64,000 bases of DNA from an uncultured Cohaesibacter sp. (lineage in GTDB: Bacteria > Pseudomonadota > Alphaproteobacteria > Rhizobiales > Cohaesibacteraceae): positions 3,656,501-3,720,500 of the forward strand of contig NZ_OY782507.1 of the NCBI RefSeq assembly GCF_963677725.1. Reading direction: 5' to 3'. A model generated the notes under the pieces. It was given only the letters and a program-made list of their open reading frames with translations, did no database searches and was not told where the DNA came from. Of this stretch, positions 52,695 to 62,422 are shown piece by piece; the stretch's first letter is position 1, and every line of letters starts with the position of its first letter. Made by a program: the position numbers and the translations under genes.

Positions 52695-53147
52695 ATGTTT
52701 GTCGGGTCGGATTTGATGTCCTTTTTGCTGCCTTTGCTGTTGGCAATCGCCAGTTTCTCTTTTGCGCTGGGGCTGACCTTGCCGCTGGTTTCCCTCGACA
52801 GATTGCTTTTCTTCACCGAAACGCCATCCTTGATGAGCATTATCTTGGGGCTGTGGCAGGACAATGAGCAACTGCTGGCGGTCATTGTGTGCGCTTTTTC
52901 GGTGGTCTTTCCAGCTGTCAAAATCCTCCTTTTGCATATTGCGACCTTTCGCGGCAAGCGCTCCCGCTCGGTGATTCTGCTGGGGCTTGCGAGCAAATGG
53001 TCGATGATGGATGTGCTGCTGGTGGCTCTGGTGGTCTTTTCCGCCAAGACCAGTGGTCTGGCAGAGGCCAGCGCCTTGCCGGGATTGTGGTTCTACGGCA
53101 CCGCCACCACCGCTTCGGCCCTCGCTTCGGTGATGATCAAGAAGTAG
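52695..53147 (+). CDS. PqiA-like (paraquat-inducible protein A) membrane protein
   Basis: A 150-residue protein with about four membrane helices. The segment LGLTLPLVSLDRLLFFTETPSLMSIILGLWQDN, read in pieces, and FSVVFPAVKILLL match the PqiA/YebS membrane domain, which partners MCE-type lipid transporters. Here it stands alone with no mce gene. The start is uncertain: ATG at 52605 is also possible, giving a longer N-terminus with little similarity. Function unknown. Confidence 0.6.
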   Translation: MFVGSDLMSFLLPLLLAIASFSFALGLTLPLVSLDRLLFFTETPSLMSIILGLWQDNEQLLAVIVCAFSVVFPAVKILLLHIATFRGKRSRSVILLGLASKWSMMDVLLVALVVFSAKTSGLAEASALPGLWFYGTATTASALASVMIKK

Positions 53148-53202
53148 CGGCGCGGTGCCCGTGTTGATTCTGTGCCTGTGTCGAACTCTGGGCGCAATGC
53201 CC

Positions 53203-54060
53203 TTATGCGGACACCAGCAATGTCATGCCGAACAGGATCACCACCGCCCAGACCAGTCTATGGCGAAGATTTCCCTCCCCAAGGAAGAGGCTTCCGGCCA
53301 GTATCGTCAGCAGCACACTGACCTCGCGCAAAGGAGCGACGAGGGAAACCGGCGTGAATGAGAGAGCATACAAGACGAGAATATAGGCGAGTGGGTTGAA
53401 AACCGCGATTGCCAGGACACCCAGTTTGTGCTGTTGCCAATGTTGGCTGATGCGGGTTCGATTGCGCAAGGCCACGGGCGCCAGAATGACCGCACGCCCG
53501 ACGCTCGATGAATAGTCAAGCAACAGGGGCGGGATCAGGTGGATCGACACAGCATAGGCGTCCCATGCGGTGTAGCTGCCAATCAGCATCCCGGCGCCAA
53601 GGCCGAACAGAAGCGATGTGCTGAGAGGACGGGCACCGGTTTTGATGCCGCCTGTCAGCATGAGGACACCGAAGATGATGGTCATGCCGCCTGTCGCCAT
53701 TTGCAGCGTGATGGTTTCATCCAGCAATAGAATGGCAAATGTGGTGGAGAGCAGTGGACCGGTTGCGCGGGCAACGGGATAGACCAGCGACAAGTCCCCC
53801 TTGCGGTATCCTGTTTGCAGCAACAGAAAATAGCCCAGATGCAGCACCGCGCTGCCAATGATCAGCCCGATGGTTATTGCATTGAAATGGGGCCGATCAA
53901 CAAGCAAAACCCAGATGGCGAGCGGTAAATAGAGGACTACGGACAGGCAGGAAAAGAGCCAGATCAGCTCAGGTCCTCCATTGATCCGTTTGACAAAGAC
54001 ATTCCAGATTGCATGACAAAATGCGGCGGTTAGAACGAGCGCAAAACCAGCGATAGACAT
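53203..54060 (-). CDS. EamA/DMT-superfamily transporter
   Basis: A 285-residue protein with about ten membrane helices in two EamA repeats (about 5-135 and 150-280), with GTY-like and PVARATGPLLSTTFAILLLDE signatures. It is likely an exporter of small metabolites or amino acids. The ATG at 54060 follows CTGGAG and is preferred to the one seven codons earlier. It is divergent from the AGCS symporter. Confidence 0.78.
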   Translation of the reverse strand: MSIAGFALVLTAAFCHAIWNVFVKRINGGPELIWLFSCLSVVLYLPLAIWVLLVDRPHFNAITIGLIIGSAVLHLGYFLLLQTGYRKGDLSLVYPVARATGPLLSTTFAILLLDETITLQMATGGMTIIFGVLMLTGGIKTGARPLSTSLLFGLGAGMLIGSYTAWDAYAVSIHLIPPLLLDYSSSVGRAVILAPVALRNRTRISQHWQQHKLGVLAIAVFNPLAYILVLYALSFTPVSLVAPLREVSVLLTILAGSLFLGEGNLRHRLVWAVVILFGMTLLVSA

Positions 54061-54506
54061 ATGAAACTCCAGACGGTGCATAGACGTGATTCTTCACGCC
54101 CTGTCCATCCCCTCTGGTCTTTTCATCCTTGGGTGTCTGCCACTGGCTCATAACGGCGCTCGGTCCAGCTTGCCACTTGGCAACGGAACCCTAGCCGCAC
54201 ATGGAAAGGCTGGTTTCAAGCTTAGTGGCTTTTGAGTGGGAAATCAATATCATAGGCTTGCATAGCAAAGGCGCTGGATTTCATCGCCTCAATAGGGAAT
54301 TTGCAGAAGGTCGATGTTACCTGGCGTCCAGAAACAAGTCAGGGCTTGCACTAATGTGACAATTGGAAGCGCTTTGGTCGAGGTGCATCCTCGCTGTTTT
54401 CTGCGCTATATCCGTTATGATTTTTCCCTTCAAGGATCTGTCCCTATGTGCAAAGCTGGGCGGAGACCTTAAGGGGTATGACGATATTGCAAAGGAAGGC
54501 AAATTC
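54061..54506. other. 446-base divergent intergenic region
   Basis: Between the EamA gene and the AGCS symporter. It includes a 14-base palindrome TTGCCA-CT-TGGCAA (54170-54183). An open frame runs on upstream from the symporter to 54363 but lacks a membrane-protein-like N-terminus. No other gene is visible. Confidence 0.45.
54170..54183. promoter_or_regulatory. 14-base palindrome between EamA and AGCS genes
   Basis: TTGCCA and TGGCAA are perfectly complementary with a two-base spacer. Position about 110 bases upstream of the EamA start and 324 bases upstream of the symporter start suggests a repressor site; the regulator is unknown. Confidence 0.4.
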
Positions 54507-55871
54507 ATGGAAGCGTTGAATGCTCTTGTCAGTTCCATCAACGGGGTGGTTTGGGGACCGCTGATGCTGGTGCTCATCCTCGGGGTCGGGTTCTTCTTGC
54601 AGGTGGGGCTGAAATTCATGCCGATCCTGAAATTGGGAACCGGCTTCAGCCTTCTTTTCAAGGGGCGTCAAGGCCAAGGTGAAGGGCAGATCAGCCCGTT
54701 CAATGCTTTGATGACCTCGCTCTCGGCCACAATCGGTACGGGGAATATTGCCGGTGTGGCAACCGCTGTCTTTCTGGGCGGCCCCGGAGCCTTGTTCTGG
54801 ATGTGGATGACTGCCCTCATCGGCATGGCCACCAAATATGCCGAGGCTGTTTGTGCGGTGAAGTATCGCGAAACGGATGAACTCGGCAATTTTGTCGGTG
54901 GCCCGATGTATTACATCAAGAATGGCTTGGGCAAGAACTGGCGCTGGCTCGGATTTGCTTTTGCGCTGTTTGGTGCCTTTGCTGCCTTCGGCATCGGCAA
55001 TGGAGTGCAGGCCAACGGCGTGGCACAGGTGCTCGAAGCCAACTTCGGTATCAATACATCCGTTACCGGCGTGGTGTTGATGCTGCTGACCGCCATGGTC
55101 ATTCTGGGTGGTATCACCCGTATTGGCGCGGTGGCTGGCAAGCTGGTGCCGTTCATGGCCGTCGCCTATATCCTAGCGGGTCTGCTGGTGCTGCTGATCA
55201 ATATCGGCAATATCGGAGCGGCCCTTGGTCTGGTCTTCTCGCATGCCTTCACGCCTTCGGCAGCAGAAGGTGGTTTTGCGGGTGCGGCCGTCTGGGCTGC
55301 TATCCGCTTTGGTGTGGCGCGTGGTGTTTTCTCCAACGAAGCGGGCCTTGGCTCCGCTCCGATCGCCCATGCGGCGGCGGCAACAAAAGGCCCGGTTAAT
55401 CAGGGGCTGGTTGCCATGCTCGGCACCTTCATTGATACCATCATTGTTTGCTCGATCACTGGCCTTGCCATCATCGCTTCCGGGGCGTGGACCTCTGGCG
55501 AATCCGGTGCCGCGCTCACCTCGCTGGCATTTGAGACCTCGTTGCCGGGTATTGGCGGTTCCCTGATTGCTCTGTCCCTGTCGATTTTTGCCTTCACCAC
55601 CATTCTTGGCTGGTCCTTCTATGGCGAGAAATGTGTCGGCTTCCTGATGGGGCACCGGATCCTGATCGTCTATCGTATTGCCTGGATCGTGATGATCTAT
55701 TTCGGCGCAACGGCGGATCTGGGGTTCATCTGGCTGTTGGCAGACACGCTCAATGCCATGATGGCCATCCCGAACCTGATTGCTCTGGCGTTGCTCAGCC
55801 CGGTCGTCTTCAAGCTGACCCGCGACTATTTCGCAACCAACGGCGCGTCGGAAGAGAATGCCGGCGAATGA
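54507..55871 (+). CDS. Sodium:amino-acid (alanine/glycine) symporter, AGCS family
   Basis: A 454-residue membrane protein with about eleven hydrophobic segments. AGCS family blocks are visible: SLSATIGTGNIAGVATAVFLGGPGALFWMW in pieces, GIGNGVQANG, FSNEAGLGSAPIAHA and GWSFYGEKC. It imports alanine, glycine or another neutral amino acid with sodium. The ATG at 54507 is chosen because AAAGGAAGG precedes it and the protein then begins EALNALVSSINGVVWGP as usual; longer versions to 54363 are unlikely. Confidence 0.88.
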   Translation: MEALNALVSSINGVVWGPLMLVLILGVGFFLQVGLKFMPILKLGTGFSLLFKGRQGQGEGQISPFNALMTSLSATIGTGNIAGVATAVFLGGPGALFWMWMTALIGMATKYAEAVCAVKYRETDELGNFVGGPMYYIKNGLGKNWRWLGFAFALFGAFAAFGIGNGVQANGVAQVLEANFGINTSVTGVVLMLLTAMVILGGITRIGAVAGKLVPFMAVAYILAGLLVLLINIGNIGAALGLVFSHAFTPSAAEGGFAGAAVWAAIRFGVARGVFSNEAGLGSAPIAHAAAATKGPVNQGLVAMLGTFIDTIIVCSITGLAIIASGAWTSGESGAALTSLAFETSLPGIGGSLIALSLSIFAFTTILGWSFYGEKCVGFLMGHRILIVYRIAWIVMIYFGATADLGFIWLLADTLNAMMAIPNLIALALLSPVVFKLTRDYFATNGASEENAGE

Positions 55872-55880
55872 TTGCCTGTA

Positions 55881-55908
55881 GGGAGCCGCGTTGGTGGCTC
55901 CCTTCCTT
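55881..55908 (+). terminator. Hairpin after the AGCS gene
   Basis: GGGAGCC / GGCTCCC, 7-bp stem with an eight-base loop, followed by TTCCTTATTA. A weak terminator before the stress-protein gene. Confidence 0.5.
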
Positions 55909-55941
55909 ATTAAGTTCCCAATGATTGCAAGGACAGGACCA

Positions 55942-56355
55942 ATGGTCACCAAAATCCTGCTACCGATTGATCACACCGATGCACGCTCCTGGAAGAAGGC
56001 TCTGCCTATGGCGCAGGAACAGGCGAAATTTTACGGTGCCGAGCTGCATGTGGTTTCGGTCATTCCCGAAATCATCAAATTGCCCAATCTGCCGGAAAAT
56101 TATGGCGATGGGGCCAAGGCTCATGTGCGCAAGGCGATTGAAGCCATTCTGGAAGAGCAAGGCGCCAGCGGCATCACCATCCATATCGAGGAAGGAAGCG
56201 CCTATCGCGAAATCCTCAAGCTGGCGCATACGGATCATTTCGACATGATCGTCATGGCTTCGGCTAAGGGGGACTTCCCCGATTTCGAAATGGGGCCGCA
56301 TTTGGGGCGCGTGGTACGCAATGCCCATTGCACGGTGATGGTTATCCGCGATTAA
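55942..56355 (+). CDS. Universal stress protein (UspA family)
   Basis: A 137-residue single-domain Usp. The fold opens with KILLPID, and the C-terminal region has DMIVMASAKGDFPDFEMGPHLGRVVRNAHCTVMVI in pieces, which includes the G-2X-G-9X-G(S/T)-type loop only partly, so ATP binding is uncertain. The ATG at 55942 follows AGGACAGGAC. It lies 70 bases after the AGCS gene and may be co-transcribed with it, as membrane transporters and Usp proteins often are. Confidence 0.85.
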   Translation: MVTKILLPIDHTDARSWKKALPMAQEQAKFYGAELHVVSVIPEIIKLPNLPENYGDGAKAHVRKAIEAILEEQGASGITIHIEEGSAYREILKLAHTDHFDMIVMASAKGDFPDFEMGPHLGRVVRNAHCTVMVIRD

Positions 56356-56373
56356 GCGGCGCAGAGCAGCATT

Positions 56374-57285
56374 CTATGACAGTAGTGAAGGCGCGCGGGA
56401 TTGTTCCTGCTCGCCTTTCTCGTTCAGAAGGTGCAAGCCCTGCGGATACAGGGCGTCGAAGGCATTTCTGAGAAATGGAGGGGTTTCGATAACGCGCCGG
56501 GGGTCGCGCCGATGCGCAACCAGTCTATCGATCAGCGCATGATTGTTCGTTCGTTTGCGTGCCATCACGCCGAGGGCTTCACAATGCTGCCACCATGCGT
56601 CGATCAGGTTTCGGTGTGGGATCTGCTCCCAACTGGCGTGGGTGTTGGTTTCGTGTAAAGTCTTGAAGTAAAGGGGCTCTCGTACGCAGCGCAGCTCGCC
56701 CAACAGGGCCTGCTGGAGGATCCATGTTGTGTCGACACAGCAATCGGTGGGGGGATTGTGACGTAGGGCTAGGGCTGGCCAGTCAGTGGGTCGTCGGCGC
56801 ATCAGGGCACGGAAACTGTAGCCATTATAGAGATTTTCCATCATATGGCCGATCCGCTCGTCAAGCGTACCAATCAGTTCGGATGCCTCCATGATGCCGC
56901 TGTGAAATTCCATGTCGCTATAAGCGGCAAAGGTGTCAGGCTCGCTTTCAAGGCAGGAAAGACAGGCTTCCAGATAGGTTGGTGCCAGCAGGTCGTCGTG
57001 GGGCAGGACCATGAAATACTGGCCTCTGGCCTTGGACAGGGCTGCGTTGGTGTTGGCCACCCAGCCCAGACGCTTGCGCTGATTGATCAATCTGACTTTG
57101 GGATGCTTTCGGTAAAGCTGCAGATCCGGTGTAGGAAGGGCGCCGTCATTGGAGATTATGATCTCGATATCATCCACGCTCTGGGCCAGCGCAGACTCCA
57201 GCACCTGAGCAATGAAGGGCTGGGAATCATAGGCGGGTATGCAAATGGAGGCAAGGGGGCGACGCCTTAGAAACCGGAACATCAT
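56374..57285 (-). CDS. Family 2 glycosyltransferase
   Basis: A 303-residue GT-A-fold enzyme. SICIPAYDSQPFIAQVLESALAQS in pieces opens the nucleotide-sugar domain, EIIISNDGA is the first acidic motif and LPHDDLLAPTYLEA carries the DxD-type metal site (about residues 95-108). No transmembrane segment is visible, so it is cytoplasmic or membrane-associated. The start overlaps the FAD-oxidoreductase stop by four bases. Both likely act on one surface glycan or secondary product. Confidence 0.8.
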   Translation of the reverse strand: MMFRFLRRRPLASICIPAYDSQPFIAQVLESALAQSVDDIEIIISNDGALPTPDLQLYRKHPKVRLINQRKRLGWVANTNAALSKARGQYFMVLPHDDLLAPTYLEACLSCLESEPDTFAAYSDMEFHSGIMEASELIGTLDERIGHMMENLYNGYSFRALMRRRPTDWPALALRHNPPTDCCVDTTWILQQALLGELRCVREPLYFKTLHETNTHASWEQIPHRNLIDAWWQHCEALGVMARKRTNNHALIDRLVAHRRDPRRVIETPPFLRNAFDALYPQGLHLLNEKGEQEQSRAPSLLS

Positions 57286-58499
57286 TCCCGCTCCCTAATT
57301 GCCCGGACGCAGTCCTCTGCACAGCGGGGTGCAGATGTATATTTGCCGGTTTCGACACTCCAGTAACCGGGGGCCAGTTGCACGGCACCATATCCGTGCC
57401 GTTCATGCAGGCGACTGTTCGGGTCCTGAATGTCTGTTTTGGCCTTGGCGGCGATATAGTCTCCCAGGATCCGTGCTTTGGAGAGGGGCTTGGATGTCAA
57501 CAGGGTCTGAAAGGTCGGGTCGATGGTGGCATAGCCCTGCCATGTCTTCAGTATTGCCTCGTCATGATTGGCAATCCGTGGGGGCTGATCACTGTCCAGC
57601 TCCTCGCAACTGAAACACATCCCGACCGGATACCAACTGCAATAAAGACTGTCTTGAGCTGCACAATAGACGCTGTCGCCATAGGCTCCGAGCATGGCGG
57701 TGCTGTTGCGGGGAAGCGCACCGCCAAATGCCTCGTGGGCATTGGACAGCACGACACCGAATTTGTAGCGGTAGAACCATTGCGCGTCATCCGGATGGCC
57801 GGACGCGGCATCGATGCGTCTGCGTCCAGCCCAGGCACAATTGACCACGGTCTCGAACGGTCCTTCCTCTGTCCGCTCTGCCTTGTCTGTTGACATAAGG
57901 TCCAGATGCCAATGTTGCTTTTGCGGCCGAATTTTGGTGACGGTCGTGTCCAGACGAATGTCGATCCTTCGGTGGCTGTGGACGCAATGGCGCAAATGCT
58001 CTGCGATGGATGCTGGCCATACGCCCTGTTCGGGTGTGTGAAACAGGGCCTGAAGCGTGTCGTGCGGTGGCGCAGAGCGAGAGACCGGCGCAAAGCCCCT
58101 GCGGCCCAGATAGGAGGCTGCATTGGATCCGATTTGGGCGTTGAGATACTGAAGCACTTTTCCGAAATGGGCGTTGATCGCCTCAGCGGGCAACATGGAG
58201 CTGTCCGGAACGAAATAGGCGAAGCGGTCATAGATCATTGCCTCGAAGTCCCGAGACGAAATCCAGCGCTCAACCAGCGGTCTGAAGCGCAAGGCATCAT
58301 CGATCATGCGGCGGGCTGTCTGGAAGCTGGTGTCTGCGGCATAGACAAAGCCGAGATGGATCTTCCCTTCATTGGCAAGAGAGGCCCGGGCCATTAACTC
58401 GCAAGCCCTGTCAAACAGCACGACTTTGTGCCCTGCTTCGGCCAGCTCCAGGGCGATCAGACATCCGGTCAGGCCACCCCCAATAATCGAAACGGACAT
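57282..58499 (-). CDS. FAD-dependent oxidoreductase (DAO-like)
   Basis: A 405-residue flavoprotein. The FAD-binding motif SIIGGGLTGCLIALELAEAGHKVVLFDR, read in pieces, is at residues 3-30, and ASLANEGKIHLGFVYA follows. The C-terminal part has GYGAVQLAPGYWSVETGKYTSA with a GG-like closing. It resembles DAO-type oxidoreductases seen beside glycosyltransferases. The ATG at 58499 is chosen because the motif starts immediately; a longer in-frame start 13 codons upstream is basic and unlikely. It overlaps the glycosyltransferase gene by four bases. Confidence 0.75.
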   Translation of the reverse strand: MSVSIIGGGLTGCLIALELAEAGHKVVLFDRACELMARASLANEGKIHLGFVYAADTSFQTARRMIDDALRFRPLVERWISSRDFEAMIYDRFAYFVPDSSMLPAEAINAHFGKVLQYLNAQIGSNAASYLGRRGFAPVSRSAPPHDTLQALFHTPEQGVWPASIAEHLRHCVHSHRRIDIRLDTTVTKIRPQKQHWHLDLMSTDKAERTEEGPFETVVNCAWAGRRRIDAASGHPDDAQWFYRYKFGVVLSNAHEAFGGALPRNSTAMLGAYGDSVYCAAQDSLYCSWYPVGMCFSCEELDSDQPPRIANHDEAILKTWQGYATIDPTFQTLLTSKPLSKARILGDYIAAKAKTDIQDPNSRLHERHGYGAVQLAPGYWSVETGKYTSAPRCAEDCVRAIRERE

Positions 58500-58796
58500 T
58501 CGCTTCCTCAAACGGGCTTTGCTCAGGCATGCCTTCAAAGCGCGGTGAAGAAATATGCCCGGATTGGTTGCTTTGTGCTTTTAGATCTACTCGGAAGCTA
58601 CAATTCTTAAGGCTCCGTGGTCAATCGATTATGCGCAGTCTGGTCCAATGGAACGGTTCTGATAGAAGAGCTTCGTTGATGGGACCATTTTCATCCTGTT
58701 GCCTTTTGCCAAGGCGCCCCACTTCCGTTGCCCTTTGGCTTGGCATCAGAAGTGTGGTGGCCCTGTCGCAAACTGGTATGGGGGTGCCCTCAGATA

Positions 58797-60977
58797 TCAG
58801 ATCGTGCCTACGGTTTTCAGACGCACGCGGGTGTGGATCTCATTTTGGCTCAGAACCGTGGTGTGAGCGCGGAACCGTTCGATGATCGAGCGCACGAATG
58901 GCCGGTTGCCCGGTGAGGTAAGCAAAACGGGAATTTCGCCCATCTGGGCTGCATCTTCGAACCCATCGCGGACGCTGCCAACAAATTCCTGCAGCTTGGT
59001 CGGGGCCATGGCCAATTGCCGGTCGTCGCCGTCGCCGATGAGTGCAGTGGCAAATTCCTGCTCCCATGCGGGCGAGAGGCTGAGGATCGGCAGATAGCCG
59101 CCCGGAGCCTGATGGCTGGCACAGATTTGCAGTGACAGGCGGGCGCGGACATGTTCGGTGATGGTCTGGATTGAGCGCGAGAAGCCCGATGCGTCCGCAA
59201 TGCCTTCCAGGATTGAGGACAGATCGCGGATCGAGATGCGTTCTGCCAGCAATGTCTGAAGCACGCGCTGGATGCCGGAAACGGTGATCTGGCTTGGAAC
59301 GATATCGTCGACCAGTTTTTTCTGTTCGCCCGGCAATTCATCTAGCAGACCCTGAACGACTGCATAAGACAAGAGCTCGTCCATATTGGCCTTGATGATC
59401 TCGGTCAGATGGGTCGAAATGACGGTGGCCGGATCGACGACTGTCAGCCCCAGAATTGCGGCTTCTTCGCGCAGGGAGCCATCAATCCAGGTGGCAGGCA
59501 GGCCAAAGGTTGGCTCAGTGGTCTTGACACCCGGCAAGGCAATGTCGTGACCGGCTGGATCCATCGTCATATATTGGTTCGGATAGACAACGCCGCGCCC
59601 GACTTCGACTTCCTTGACCTTCAGCACATAGTCATTGGCCTGCAGCTGGACATTGTCCATGATGCGGACCGCTGGCATGACAAAGCCCATTTCAGAGGCC
59701 AACTGACGACGCAGTGCCTTGATCTGGTCGGTGAGGGCCTGAGAGGCGGACCCATTGGCCATGCTGATCAGTCCATAGCCAAGCTCGAGGCGCAGCTCAT
59801 CCATTTTGAGCACGGCGCTGATTGGTTCTTCGGCTGGAGGCGCAGCTTCGGCGAGTTCTTCCTGCTTCTCCTGAATGACCTTTTCAAGGGCTTGTCGTTG
59901 CTGCGTCTTGGTGGACCTATAGGCGAAATAGCCTGCCGCGCCGCCAAGGGTGAAGAAGGGGATCAACGGCATGCCGGGCAGGAAGGCCATAATGATCATC
60001 ACGGCAGATGACATGCCAAGGGCCTTGGGATAACCGGACAACTGGCGGATGACTGCGGCATCAGCCGAACCGGATACGCCTGCTTTGGAGACGAGGATAC
60101 CGGCTGCGGTGGAAACGATCAGGGCCGGGATCTGGGAGACAAGACCGTCGCCGATGGTCAGCAGGGTATAGGCCTGCGCTGCATCGCCAAAGGCCATTTC
60201 CTTCTGGATCACACCAATGATGATGCCACCAAGAACGTTGATGAAGGTGATGATGAGACCCGCAATGGCATCACCACGGACGAATTTCGAGGCACCATCC
60301 ATGGCCCCGAAGAAGGCACTTTCGTCCGACAGATCCTTGCGGCGCTGTTTGGCTTGCTCTTCGGTGATGAGGCCTGCGGACAGATCGGCGTCAATCGCCA
60401 TCTGCTTGCCGGGCATCGCATCAAGGGTGAAGCGCGCCGCGACTTCGGCGATACGGCCCGAACCCTTGGTGATAACCACGAAGTTGACGGTGACAAGGAT
60501 CGCAAAGACGATCAGGCCAATGATGAAATTGCCACGGGTGACGAAATTGCCAAAGGCTTCAATGACATTGCCTGCCGCGCCACCGCCCTCATGGCCATAG
60601 GACAGGATGAGGCGGGTGGAGGCAAGGTTCAACGACAGACGCAGCATGGTGGCAACCAGCAGGACCGTAGGGAAGGCGGAAAACTCCAGCGGTGCACGGA
60701 TGAAGAGCGATGTCATCAGGATCAGAACGGAGAAAATGATCGAGATGGCGAGGAACATGTCCAGAAAGGCCGCCGGCATCGGCAGAATCATCACGACCAG
60801 AATGGTCATGACACCTACGGCGAGGCCCAGATCGCCTTGCCGCAGGAAAGTGACAATGCCACCCAGTTTTTCAAGCGCGGACGCGCCAGCCGATGCCGTC
60901 CCTTCCGGCGCATCGCTGCCAGAGGTCGGTTCGGTGGCGATCGGGGCGTCAGCCAAAGTCGCGTCTGCTTCGCTCAT
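58797..60977 (-). CDS. flhA: Flagellar export gate protein FlhA
   Basis: A 726-residue protein with an N-terminal membrane domain of about eight helices (about residues 30-350), followed by a cytoplasmic domain that docks chaperone-substrate complexes. The FHIPEP-type loop is visible: [23 protein letters not shown]. The motif [25 protein letters not shown] follows. Length is typical. It lies 71 bases downstream of flbD in the fliG-flbE-fliN-flbD-flhA operon. FlhA forms the nonameric export gate. Confidence 0.95.
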   Translation of the reverse strand: [726 protein letters not shown]

Positions 60978-61048
60978 GCCGGTGTCGTCCTGTTAATGAC
61001 CTGTTGGTCTGGTTGCTGGATGCCGGAGGAGCCCGGCAGGGCCTGTTG

Positions 61049-62422
61049 TCAGCTGGCGATGCGGCCTTCACCCGGTTGCGGGATGGAGACGCCTTCTTCG
61101 GAATATTGCTTGAGTTTGTTGCGCAGGGTCCGGATGGAAATGCCCAGAATGTTGGCGGCATGGGTCCGGTTGCCAAGGCAATGATCGAGGGTGTCGAGAA
61201 TCAGCTCCTGCTCCACTTCGGCGACTGTGCGGCCCACCAGATTGCGGGTTACACCTTCGGCCGCGATCACGGCCTGCGCTGCCGGGCCAGAGGCCATGCC
61301 GATAATGGTCTGATCCATCCGGCTGCCATTTGGCATGCGCAGGGCTTCCGGGCCGATTTCGGTGCCGGTGGCCAGAAGGACTGCGCGATGGATGGTGTTT
61401 TCCAGCTCGCGGACATTGCCGTCCCACTGGTTGGCATGCAGATGGCGAGAGCAATCAGCACTCAAGCGGCGTTGAGGCAGGCCGTTGGCCTGGGCATATT
61501 TGTCAGCAAAATGGTCAGCCAGCAGGTCGATATCCTGTGGACGATCGCGCAGTGACGGGATCTGCAGGTTGATGACATTGAGGCGGAACAGCAAATCCTC
61601 GCGGAACGTGCCAGCACGCACTTCGTCGGCCAGATTGCGGTTTGAGGTGGCAATGATGCGGATGTCCACGGGCACCGGCTTGGACCCACCAACCCGGTCG
61701 ATGGTGCGTTCCTGAATGGCACGGAGCAATTTGGCTTGCAGGCGGATGTCCATTTCGGAAATCTCGTCAAGCAGCAGGGTGCCGCCATTGGCTTCCTCGA
61801 ACTTGCCGACGCGGCGCGCGACCGCACCGGTGAAGGAACCCTTTTCATGGCCAAACAGCTCGGATTCGAGCAGGTTGTCTGGAATGGCCGCACAGTTGAC
61901 GGATACGAAAGGCGCCGAAGAGCGACGGGAATTGCTATGCAGGTGACGGGCCAGCACTTCCTTGCCGGTTCCGCTTTCCCCGGTGATCATGACGGAGGCA
62001 TCGCTTGGCGCAATCTGATTGGCCAGCTGAACAACCGCGCCCATGGCCGGGTCGCGATAGATCAGGGACCCCTGATCCTGCGAAACGGCTTCCAGAACAG
62101 CGGCGATGATGGCCGGATCCGGTGGCAGCGGGATATATTCCTTGGCACCGGCCCGGATGGCATTGACCGCGGCGCGGGCGTCATTTTCGATGCCGCATGC
62201 GACGATGGGCAGGGTGATGCGTTCGCTTTCCAGATCGGCAATCAGGCTGGCAATGTCGAGCCTGACATCCACCATCATCAGGTCCGCGCCACGACCGGCG
62301 CGCAAATGACTCAATGCCATGGCAGTGTTTTCGGCATGGGACACTTGTGCACCCCGGTCAAGGGCGATCTTGGTGGCTTGGGAAAGCTGACCATTCAATG
62401 TTCCGGCAATCAAAAGGCGCAT
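61049..62422 (-). CDS. flbD: Sigma-54-dependent flagellar activator FlbD
   Basis: A 457-residue NtrC-type regulator with an atypical receiver (residues 1-115), a sigma-54 activator ATPase (about 125-360) and a Fis-type helix-turn-helix (about 405-445, THAANILGISIRTLRNKLK). Walker A GESGTGKE (148-155) and GSFTGA in place of GAFTGA are seen. The receiver has Asp52 (MVDVRL) but lacks the usual N-terminal acidic pair (LLIAGTLN) and the conserved Lys (YIPLPP). This fits FlbD of Caulobacter, which is controlled by FliX rather than phosphorylation. It lies between fliN and flhA as in relatives. Confidence 0.92.
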   Translation of the reverse strand: MRLLIAGTLNGQLSQATKIALDRGAQVSHAENTAMALSHLRAGRGADLMMVDVRLDIASLIADLESERITLPIVACGIENDARAAVNAIRAGAKEYIPLPPDPAIIAAVLEAVSQDQGSLIYRDPAMGAVVQLANQIAPSDASVMITGESGTGKEVLARHLHSNSRRSSAPFVSVNCAAIPDNLLESELFGHEKGSFTGAVARRVGKFEEANGGTLLLDEISEMDIRLQAKLLRAIQERTIDRVGGSKPVPVDIRIIATSNRNLADEVRAGTFREDLLFRLNVINLQIPSLRDRPQDIDLLADHFADKYAQANGLPQRRLSADCSRHLHANQWDGNVRELENTIHRAVLLATGTEIGPEALRMPNGSRMDQTIIGMASGPAAQAVIAAEGVTRNLVGRTVAEVEQELILDTLDHCLGNRTHAANILGISIRTLRNKLKQYSEEGVSIPQPGEGRIAS

